Below, piece after piece: positions 34,901-46,900 of a stretch of DNA of 64,000 nucleotides. The notes below the pieces were generated by a model. The model was not told the origin of the DNA. It was given only the letters and a program-made list of their open reading frames with translations, and made no database searches. Both the position numbers and the translations under genes were made by a program. The stretch comes from Liolophura sinensis. Its lineage: Eukaryota; Mollusca; Polyplacophora; Chitonida; Chitonidae. Position 1 is the first letter of the stretch. Each line of letters opens with the position of its first letter. Location of the stretch: the NCBI RefSeq assembly GCF_032854445.1, contig NC_088301.1, positions 52,687,187-52,751,186 of the forward strand. Reading direction: 5' to 3'.

Positions 34901-37900
34901 TCGGAATGTCTTGGAATACTAATTGCCGGAATACGCTTATGCCAGATTGGAACTTAATTAGTGCAGTGGTCCTGGAGAAAAAAGCTTTTCTGGGGTATTT
35001 ACATAAATCCCAAATGGACGCCATATTGCGTGACAATGTTAATGCAACATAACTGACTCACAGTGTGAGTTGGAGAAAAGACTGAATAAGATAAAAAAAT
35101 TTAGCAAGGTAAAAGCTTTTCATACAGCAGTTTCAGCAAATTACTGCAATTTGAAATAACATAGGCCTGGGTGTGTTTTCGACCGGCAGTGGGAAGTCCA
35201 TTAAAAGCATATGAATACACTTTCATTAAACAATCAATCCACTTAGTCAATGGTGCCCACTCAATTGAAGTGAAGCACTCAAGGGACACTTGATACATGT
35301 AACTAGTCCCACCTGATTATGTGTTATTTTAAAATTTTGATTTTCAATGTTATACTGAATCCATCCCTGTGTTTCAAAAATCCATTGCACAGATTTCAAA
35401 TCATTTTTCTCCCACTCATGGCAATAACTTGACCTTTTTTGCTACTTTCATTTCTAAAACCATGTTCCAGGTGAATCCATAATACTGTCTTCTTAATTTA
35501 CTACCATCACAAATCAACCTTGCTGTCTTTTGTCTTAACTTTGAGACCAGTAAAGGTACTGAATCTGTCGTATCAAAAATGTAACCAAGTTCTGGCACTG
35601 AAATGAATTATATGAACTATAATATTTTCTTTGCCGTCTGTAGGCATAACTTCATAATTTAAACAAGCAGAACATAAACAAAAGTTTGGCAACAATCAAT
35701 GTGGGCCTTGTTGAAACCAGCTCCATTACAGGGATACAGAATCATCACTGATTAGTTGGTACAAGAGATAGGCAAGTCCAGTCTAAGCTTAACTTTAGTG
35801 GTGCCAGATTTACTGAAGCGTGACCAAAGCTCTATAGCTTAATCCAGAAAACCCTATCTTCACTCTGTCAGCCGATCAGCATGTATTCTATATCCTTCAT
35901 AGAGTTTGGGCATGTGCAGCCATTTGCTGGAGAGACAAGGATGGGCTTGAACAATCCAGATTACTGTGCACATACAAAATACACTCAGACAATTTGTGAT
36001 AACTACCTGTCGCAGTGTCCATCATGCACCTGTTAGCATCCAGGATTTGATCTGATTGCAAAGGAGAGACAGCTGGGTCACATGACAGCTGCAGCTCAGG
36101 TGACCCAGGTGTGATAAAATGAACCTGTCTATAACTTTCACAGTGATCAGAAAGCCTGACAACTTTTTTATTTGGTGACAACCTTTCACTCTGTGTATTT
36201 AGATGAAAAACTCCCCTTTTCTCTGGCTGCCTCGAGTTTTCTGCAGATACATTATGATTGCACAACTCTGTGGTAATTTCATCTTGTCTGTTTATGTTAG
36301 CCACATTCCCTTCTAAACAAGATAGGCCAGCCTTGTCTTTTGCTATGGAAGAATCTTGTGGCATTTCTGTCTTTTGGGGCACCCTTGTTGATGTACTAGG
36401 TGATTCAGCACTTCCATCTTGTCCACCTTTGCTACTCCTAACCTTCTCCTTGATTGCATCAAGTCTGTTTGTCAGGTTCTCTGTTTCTTGCACACCTGGT
36501 TTGGCCTTAAACACACCACGGCCATAAGAAGTCCCCCTATGTAACACCAGTTCAACAGTTTGTAAAGCATTGTACTCATCTCTTGTCTCTGCATTTTTAT
36601 ACACAGCAGCATGCAAATTTCGAAGATTAATGAGATCTCCTGGCTGTAAAAAAACATAAAAAATGTATGTTAACACTTTCATCATATAATGCAGCAAGTC
36701 TGTTGGTTCAATTTGATTACACAGTTTGCGATCAAATCAGATTTCTACGAAATAGTCAGGTTTTATACAGCTCTCTAATTACTATGTACAGTACCAAACA
36801 TTTACTTCAATGTATAGTTGAACATTAAAAATTGAACTTGATTTACCAACTCTTTCAAGGCAACATTTGCCAGATGTCAAACGAGGCAATTTTCGCTTTA
36901 AAGGACAAGGCAGCACCTGGCTAAAACATAATTAAGTAGAAAGCAGTCTACTCAAGCTATCTAACAAGTATCATACTTTATCAATTTAATCAGATTTAAT
37001 GGAGTAACAAAGTGGCAATACTGCACAGATGACTGGTGTGAATCAAGGCAGCCATCTTGGGAATTTTATATCGCCATGTAATATTACGATGCCATGACAA
37101 TATCACAAACTATGTCAGACAGCAGTAAGTACAGTATCATACCATCTCGGTTCAAACCACATTTATCTCCCCAATAGACTTGAAGCCTATTTAATCGTGC
37201 TGTTCAAATTAAACAAACACTTGTCATCATTTTAGCGTTTAGTCAGCAGCTTCTAAATAAAAAATATCAGAGACAATAATAAATTCATCACGGATGCCGA
37301 AGGTTTTTGGGAATGAGAAGACGGCATCTCACCAGACAACGCTTAAGATTAATTAAACCTTAGGCTATGATTTATGATTTTTCTGTGAATTTATTAGAAC
37401 TGAAGAATTTAAATTTTACTCCTTTGTTTTCCTCGCATACAAGGATGTTTTTTTTCTTGTTGTTTTCTTCTGTAAAATACAGTAAAATTATTAAACACTG
37501 TGTTCGCAGCTGAGTTGCTTTCTCTGACCTCTGCAAGAACTAGATCAGCACTGATCTCATTGTAGAAGACAACACTACAAAATTGAAGCACAAACTCCAG
37601 GAACAGTCAATTGCCTACATCATGTAGCCTGAGCAGTGCTTAGAATTATTTTTATTTGTTTTAGAATTGAGCATGAATCTAGTTGTACAACAATCTTATT
37701 GTAATTTTGTAAACATTTAATAGGGCTCAAAATGACCAACAAACCCCTCTGGAGGCTACAACCTGAGTCAAGACTACCATCACTGTGTGTCTGCAGGCTA
37801 TTTAAAACAGGGTCTCTGGAGTACCTTGTAAATAATATAAGCCTAGTAGGCCTACTGTATCAACAGTTCAAGCAGTGGTCCAACTTCCGAGAAAGCTATT

Positions 37901-40900
37901 TATCACTTGGGCTTTCATCGCTACAACTTATTTCTGCTATGCTCAAAACCATTTTACAGATTATACCTTCAACGTTAGACAGCTAGTGTAAACATGATGT
38001 CACCTTTCTCTTGATAATGGAGAAGTGCTGAAGCTGCGTCAAGATAAAGTTTCACTAAATATTTACTGGGTTGAAAAAAAAACTAAAAAAATATTTAACA
38101 CCTGTTTAAAATAGTTTGAATTGTAGTCTTTCAATGGACATAAACATTAGTCAGGTGCTGACTTGAATATAAATAAATTAATTTCCTGCCCAAAACATGG
38201 TTCAAATGGCTTTGTTTCAAATGACTATATATTCAGCAGATGATATCTTATTCACTGAAAAATGAAGCAACACACCTTAATAGCTCTGCCATTTGCATAA
38301 TGATCATCAAAAAGACATACATCATAGATGAAGCCTTGGGCTATCTTATCAAGTTCTGCATCAGTGTCGAGGTCACAGCTTTCACCACTTACGTCAATTG
38401 ATCTAACAGGACTAAGAGAAATGAAAAAAAAATCATGTACATCAATGACTCTGACAAGTGGATGTACCATCTTTAACAATTTTAGCTGATATACAGATTT
38501 CAAGCACGATTTGAGCTAAACTGTTAAGTTGAGTTTTGAATTTGTTAGTCTTAAAAATTAAAATGTACTGTCCTTGAAATGTGAAAGGCCAAACTTAACC
38601 GACGTATCAAATAACAAATACATCCAAACATTATTCCAAGAGTAGGGATACTAACTTTTTAATTGCAATAACCTAGAATTAGCATTTCCTTACTACAACA
38701 GTTTTGTTCCATCCCAGACTCTCAGCAATATACAGACACCTTCCTCAACAACACCAGTGGACACCACCTGAAACGATGTTACAGATGTATATTACTCTAT
38801 TTTCTCACATTTTCCCATGTGGAAGAGCAACTTATCTTGTGATTTTTGCACATTTTTAAATTGAAGACAGGTCAATATTGATTGGGATGGCCAGTCTCAG
38901 GGCTTTACAACAGGCATAACTTTATCAGACTACACTGAATATTACCCTCAAAATATACTTGAATAAACATCTTGAAAATATGCGAAATGGTTGAAGAATT
39001 ACAGTACTATACTTAGAAAAGTTCTGTTGTAAAACAATGTATTTTTACTTGAAATTTATCACTATGAAATTAGGCAAAATGTAGTGATTTTCGCATACTT
39101 TTGCATACATGTTACAGTAAGCATTTCATGCAACCATGTTTTACCTGAACGACAATATCAGAATAGCTGCCAGGTATAAAATCACCCAAGGTAAATTGCT
39201 TAACATTCTTGCTGAACTCATCCAAACCAGCAGCCCACTTTCTCAACTCCTTAACCTGTCAAAATACAGACAATACAGACAACATCACCAAGGGTTCAAC
39301 TGTGCTCTGCCACAGTAATTGGTAAAATTTTCATGAACTTCCACGGCAATTCTCTGATCTGTGGAACTCTTCTCACTGGCATCACTGACCACTTTCCAGT
39401 ATTCCACATCAGTAAACTTGAACACGAGAAACAGCCAACACAAAAAAACATACAGTGTCGTAATTTAACTACCAGCAAAAGGGAGACTTTTATTCAATCA
39501 GTTCAAAAAACAAACTTGGATTCTGTTTACAATGAAAGTCAAGACACAAATGTTGCAATGGATGCATTCTTAGCTAAATTCAAACCTGTTAATTAAAACT
39601 ACTTTCCAGCCCGAACATTAGAAATAAACAAGGGTTACCCATACGTTACACAGGCTGCAACTTAGGCACAATGACAGTGTTACTCGCAAATACAAGGTCT
39701 ACAGAAATAAATTTCATAGTATGCTATGTTTTGCCAGAAGAAAATATTTCAAAAAGAAATTCAATAAATATAATCAAGACATAACATGTGTCTAGAAAAC
39801 AATAAATGAATGAATAAACCATCTCCTTCACAACTTCACCTTTTAATATCTATAATACAGATGTAAACGACATAACTGTAATCTCCAATAAATTTAATGA
39901 ATATTTCAGTAATATTTCATCAAAACTGGACTCTGAAATTCCACAAGAACAAGCAAATTTTTCAGATTATCTGGGGAAACCTTTACTTAGCAATTTTCCT
40001 TTCCAGTTACTGCGACCTCTGACATGAAATCTGTCACTGTAGGCCTTAAATCCTCTGCCTTGCTCAGGCTAGACCGAATTCCTGTCAAAATTCTAAAACT
40101 AGTTTTGGATAATATAAATGCTCCCTTATCACATATAATAAACTGATGTTTCTCGTCAGAGTGTGTTTCAGAGTGCATAAAGGTTGGAAAAATTTCGCCA
40201 ATATACAAGACAGGAAACTCTGACAAATTCAAAAATTATAGGCTGATATAGGTGCTTACACGCTTTTGTAAAATATTTTAAAAAATCATGGTGGGCGCCA
40301 TGTATGATTTTCTGGAATCAAATAATGCTGTTTAGGAAAATATTTACATCCATCAATAGAATACCAGAGGTCGACCTTTAGATATTTATACGCTGATATA
40401 TCAAAGCTTATCTATTATTCCCTATATACATCATGCCCATAGAAAAAGAATAAATTACCAACAAACCTACGGCCAGTTCGTTCAACCTCTCTATTTAAAC
40501 CCGAGGCCAAAAAATACCTACTTGAAATTTAGTTTCTACTTGGTTGGTATGTTGCATATACGCTATTATATTATCATGACGCATTGTTTTATTTTAAGAA
40601 AAATACTACTATATATAGTCTACTATAATATATCACCTCTACTTTGTTTCAGCTATTTAACTGTTTCATTGTTTCAGGATAGAACAAGCTCACCAATTCC
40701 CACCATTAGTTTACTTAATCTTGATTGTAACATATTCCATCATGGTGAATAAAATCAAATCAAATCAAACTAAACTAAAAATACTCTCAGTGTTGACAAA
40801 GAAAAAATTTATTTATTTATTTGATTGGTGTTTTGTACTCAAGAATATTTCACTTATACGACGGCAGCCAACATTATGGTGGGTGGAAACCGGGCAGAGC

Positions 40901-43900
40901 CCGGGGAAAACCCACAACCATCCGCAGGTTGCAGACAGACCTGCCCACTTATGACCAGAGAGGAAGCCAGCATGAGCTGGACTTGAACTCACAGCAATTG
41001 CATTGGTGAGAAACTCCTGGGTCATTACGCTGCACTAGCGCGCTAACCAACTGAGGCACTGAGGCCCCACAAAGAAAAAAAAAGACAATACTGTGAGAAA
41101 GCATAATCTGTCATATTGGTAGATAATGTTTTTTAAATTTTTGGACTGTTGGATAGCTGGTATTTAGAACACTACATACTGTATTACATTACAGTAATAG
41201 TGAGGAGGGCAATAACTAGGAGTAATATTCACATCTAACATTCTCACAACAATGTGGTAATGTTTAACAAATCTCACTAAAATTGTTCTAAATCTCTTTA
41301 ATTTGAATAACCAGACTCCTGCTTTACTTCCAGACAGTATTATGATTTATTAACCCGAAGACCATGACTATGATCTAAAATCCACTTGCATATGTCCTTG
41401 TGGTGGAGATTATGTTTACCCTGTATCCAGAAAATCATTTTAAAACATGTTTGATGTGTTGACAAGCCCTCTTTACCTCATACATTATGATTTGAGTGGC
41501 AACAGAACAAATAATGGTTGTGAACTTTTTGTCCGGCACACCCTGACAAAACTCTTTTAAAATAAACCTGTAAACTCTTAGCTGTGTATGGCCATAACAG
41601 ACATGTAGTACCTGTATGTAGTTGCAACAAAATGGTTACATGCATTTGTAATCTGGCGATAACTATTCTTTCTTCGATATCTTTCGTAATTAGTATTTCC
41701 TTATGACACTCTGACAGACTTGAAAAATGAACTAAATCAAATCTATATTTCAAAAAAAGAAAGTTCACATGTGTTACTTGATGTTCTGATCATACCCGTA
41801 TAGAACAAACTGAGGACAAAGCTGGTTTACGGACGTAATGAGCGCACAATGACTCAGAATTAGTCATTGAAGTGCCCTCTGTCAACCCTCCACAGTCAAC
41901 AGTAGTCACTTTTTTATTTCATATGGACTAGCCTTCTGTATTGAAGTTTGTTCAGTACCATGTATGCCCCAATATGGAGATGCTTCTTTCATCATACCAT
42001 ACCTTTTCCTTATCACCATCAGTAAGGGTAAACTGGGAGCTAGAGGTCTTTGGCTCTAAACTCGCTCCTTCCTCACCCTCAAACACAAGCCAAGAGAACC
42101 CAGGCGAGTTATTGCCTTGTGGCTCTCCATTGTAATTAACAACCTGAAATGCAATACCCGGTAATCAAAGTACATTATTACCAATAACTTCATCTCCAGA
42201 CGCATCACTTACTGATTATGTAGACAATGGATTGAAGTTTTATGTCTTTAATAGAAACTTAAAGGTCACAACATGCAGTACTTTTTGAGATATCACCCCT
42301 AACATTTACTTTAACATTCATTCTAGTACACAATACACTAAGTCATGAATTTTGTGGTTTATGCTATAAACACTGAATCAACGATGGAATATCCCCCTCA
42401 CGTTGCTGCACTCTACATATGTAGAAAACCTACCCTGTAAAAGCAAGCTAAATACTGGATTTTTCAGTTTTTGCATCTTTACCCTCCACTAACATTGAAA
42501 AAAAAATCTTTCTGACTGTAAAACAAATGTTTAAATTTATATCTCTTCAGCTAAATATACAGAAATGAAAACATTAAAAGCAGTTGCTTTCATTTTAATA
42601 CGCATATTTTCTGTATTTTGCAAAAGCGACCTCACTGTAGCAGCAAGCCACAGTTATATACAATACAGCACTTGAAAAATGTTCTATCTACTTGACCACA
42701 ACGCGTTTCAATAAAGACGAGTTAAAAATGTCACAAATTTGATACAGAGAACAGAACACATTTCACTTCATGAATCCTTTAAAGAAATTAAGAGATATAC
42801 ACTTCATCAGCAAGATACGACAGGAAAAACTGCCACTGGATTTTCAGACATACATATACACAGAATAAATGAAAGACTACCCACTCACCTTTAATCTATG
42901 AAATCGTACAATAGAGCCTAATTTCACCGGTGGCACTTCTGCAGGTGGTCTAATGAAGAAGACGCACTTTAACTTTGTCAGACAGTCACATGTAGGATCC
43001 ACAAGACTCATAACCTGGCAAAGATCTTCATGGAGACAAAGTAATATGCCGTAATCAAAATGCAACACACACACTGTGAAAATTACACCAACCTTCACAA
43101 AGACACGAAAATGAGCTTAACCAATAGTCCCCATAAATTTTCCAGTACAAAATCAAAACCAAAAAAATTAACATAACATGAAGCGTTTACATACACAAAT
43201 AATGCAAGAATGATAATGAATGCAAGAAACATTTTTTTTTCATCATGATGCATCAGGTGGTTGCAAACATCAACCTCTGTTCACATTAGTCACTCACCTG
43301 TTCCCCTTGTGCGATATGGAGGTTTGAAAAACTTCACCACAGCGAAGAGATTTACACTAGAGGTTGCCTTGACTTTGTCGATGGTAGTGTATTCGTACTG
43401 TGGTGGGTTTCGCTGTAATACAAGACGAATGACAATCTGGAAAACACATAACCACTTCATTCACTGTCAAAACCTAAAGCAAATCAAACACAGGAAAAAG
43501 CTGTGAAGCCTTCAGTACTCTGAAATACATGCATGTCACATTTACTGCACTATTTAGCAGACATTTACTGATGCTGTCTGAAAAAATGCTGTTCTGAGGG
43601 AACTGGACTATTGTGGCAACTCAACGGACCACAATCCCTAAACAAATCAGACAATCCACCCCAACCAGGCAGGGATCGCTGACACTTGGACTAACCCCCT
43701 CACACTGGTTTTCATTTCAGTGGGGTATCAACTTGGCCAAAATTCCTAAGTACAAATACAGCTGAACTTGAACTCTTACAGTCACAAGGGGAATGCCGTA
43801 ATTATTTTGAGTGAAAATGCTGTTTCCTCACTTCCACAGGAGCCAGAACTGTCTTTATGCTTTGAAATATCTGTATAAATTACCTTTTTGGTGGGGACGT

Positions 43901-46900
43901 CAGAAGTTGCATTTCGAGGTGGGCGTGCGACTATGTCAGAAACTACCTTGACTTTTCCTCGGATGTCTACAATCTTAAAGATACCAGGGATGTTAAAAGA
44001 ATTTTAGCAATGTGTTAAAATGCATTAAAGGAGAAGACGACAAAAGTATAATCATTTTATCTCTCATCCTACAGCTGTTTTTTACTCATACATTACAGTA
44101 GTGCAATAAACTGTCAACTGACCTTCACACTAACTAACCTCGGCCCAGTATATTTTCAACCATGTTCAGGAATAAAACACTGTTCAAATTAAATAGCTGT
44201 ACTTATCCCTATAATTCATACATCCACAGGTAAGTGGTTCTAGATAGTTGATCCAGCAGGACCTACCCAGATTTTTACATCTCCCTTATCATCATTCACA
44301 CACACTTGACACGTATGACCTGCCGTTGATCGATTAGACTGCTCAACAGTAAACCCTGATATGATCACAAAATTCTGAAATCACAAAAATTTGGAATGTT
44401 CTCTGATATACAGCGATATGAATGTTTTCTTTCTGAGAATTCTTACAGAATGGTTTTCCCTACACTTCATATACAACTTCAACACTGAGCATAATTAGGG
44501 CAAGAGTCATGAAAAAGACATATAAATGAAAAAGAAACACAATATAACAGAAAAGAAGAACTATGATATAAGGAACCATCCCCAATTATCGTTACTTTCT
44601 TTATACGTTTTAAACGAATGAAAATGAATGTAAAATACGAGTTAAAAGCGATTTGGTTATCTGTCATTCGTTTGAAACGACTGAAAAACGTAGTAAAAAG
44701 ACCTGTGTTGAGAAAAACGACTTTGTGTGCTGTTAAAAATATCCAATACTGAATCATATACTACAGGTAGTTGTAATAATGAAGTGAAATCTTTGCCACA
44801 GAGCCGAGAGTTGAGCTATGAAAGCCCAATGGGCCAGCTAAATTTTTTTAACAGCAGAGAAGGGAAGTTATGGTTAAATTATATACAAACTGTGATGCTA
44901 AGGCTTGGTGGGTATAAAACAAAGTGGGAGTACGTTCGTCTTTAGTTTGATCAAACTTCGCAATGCCCGTAAAGTGAAAGGAAAGTAGATACCAGCACAT
45001 GCTGGCATCTGATGAATGTCACTCTGATACACGATATCCAATTGGCTGTGCCTCCATTGTGGTCCAATGAGTGAGCATGTCCCAAACTGTGAAGAGTGTG
45101 TAACAACACAATGGCTGTTAGACAGCTACGGCAATGTTTGAGGTTTCTGACCTGCTACAGAGGACGACTAAAACTGAAAACAATGCAAAACTTACCATGT
45201 TACTTAATAAAGAATGAGTGACTAGTGCCCATAATGGTGAATTCATGTTTTGCGTTGAACTGCTCAAAAGGTGACAGGCCAGGTGTTTAAAAGTAGGGGG
45301 CCAACTCATCAATGATTCGGAAAGAAGTGATCCCTGTTTGAGTACTGCTCACGGTAGGTGCAAAAGTAATCTAAGTAGTAGTGATAATCCATCCCCCATT
45401 TTTTAATCTCTGATTCACATCACAAGGATTAGCGACACCGCAGGATAAGGACATAAGGATTAAAGCCATCCATGATGATACCTGTTTGACGTGCTTGAAT
45501 AATTTCTACCACATTACATCTTGGAAAATTAATTCCCGAGATCATATTTTTGGAGACAATCCGCAAAAATAAATTCCAGCGAATTATAAGTATTTTACAG
45601 TACCTTTCTGTTTGACTTCAGCTTACCACAATCTGCCACATTACTCGAGCCGAGATCCAAGTGGAAATTAATCGCTGGCCATGTATGTAAAGTCAGGGTA
45701 TGATACTGCCATTTAATATTTGCAATTTCTAGGAGAATATCACAGCATTTAATCTATCCATATTTCTTCAATCTCTGTTACACTTTCTGCTTTATATCGG
45801 TCCCGTGTTGTATCTTGCACATAACAAATGACCTGATTGGCTCTCATAAGCATACTGACCAATGGGCTTCGTCGTGACAAACTTCTGTACTGATGTGTAA
45901 ATAAAGTGAGCGTTTCAGCCTCTGCAACTTACTTGTTCGGTAGTTCATGTTGTTTAGGACATCACTATTAGTACAGCTGTTAGAAAGGGTGTCGTGAAGT
46001 GGGATGGTCTGGACTGCATGTATTTATTTGTTAATTTGGGCCGGTTGAATGTTAACATTGTTTTTCTGCAAAATCTTTATTTATGTCGTCTATGAAATAA
46101 TGACTGATTTCCAGGTGTACAAATATTCATGTGGTCAGCTCTTAATTACTTACCGGTCATGACACTGACATCAGTGGTATAAATAAATACTCTGTCAGCC
46201 AAGAAGAATCCCCCCCAGCCTCCCGCAAAAAAATCGCTGGGGGGAGGGTTAAAGTTTTGTTTTACCTGGACTATTTGGAATATGTATTCATTCAAACACT
46301 GATTACATATACCGTTAGACTCCAAAGCCATACACTTGTCAGTTACCCATGTATCAAAGCTTTTGAAATTCGTGTCTGAAGATGAGAACTTGCATGTACA
46401 CAAGTATTATTTGGCTTCTGTTTCGTGAGTGAGTGAGTGAGTGCTTGGGGTTTAACGTCGTACTCAACAATTTTTCAGTCATATGACGACGAAGGAATCA
46501 TTAGGGTGCATGTACGTGTAATGTGCCTCCTTGTTGCAGAACAGATTTCCATTGCTCTTTTATTTAGTGCTGCTTCACTGAGACGACTTACCAAAGGCAA
46601 GTAAGCCGCACCGCCCGAGCCATTATACTGATACGGGCCAACCAGTCGTTGCACTATCCCCTTCATGCTGAACGCCAAGCGAGGAAGTTACAACTTCCTC
46701 TTTTAAAGTCTTAGGTGTGACTCGATCAAGGATTGATCCTGGATCTACCGGTCCCGAAGCGGACGCTCTACCAACTGTGCTATCCGGGCCGGTCGCTTCT
46801 GTTTCGTATAACAGTGTTTAACTAGTTTGAGATTTATATTATATATTAATATTCTAATATCATAAATAGCCGATTCTAACTTCTTTATCTTGCATCTTAT

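Noticed and set aside
34850-34930. Possible extra POT1 exon ending at a minus-strand donor near 34852
   Set aside because: All phases compatible with its neighbours meet a stop codon; the exon at 35502-35597 fits instead.
40813-41025. Open frames across SINE copies (also 46919-47116, 55222-55458 and 15327-15605) that resemble each other
   Set aside because: The shared 'protein' is a translation of the V-SINE core, not a gene family.
42889-43020. POT1 exon 7 acceptor at ccag just before 'gttatgagt'
   Set aside because: It gives the wrong phase and a stop. The acceptor at 'catgaag' (exon high end 43025) keeps the frame and restores RGTDLCQVMSLVDPT, matching the family.
46700-46794. tRNA-like sequence on the minus strand
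   Set aside because: Has A-box and B-box-like blocks but no complete cloverleaf, and is continuous with a SINE body flanked by one target-site duplication.
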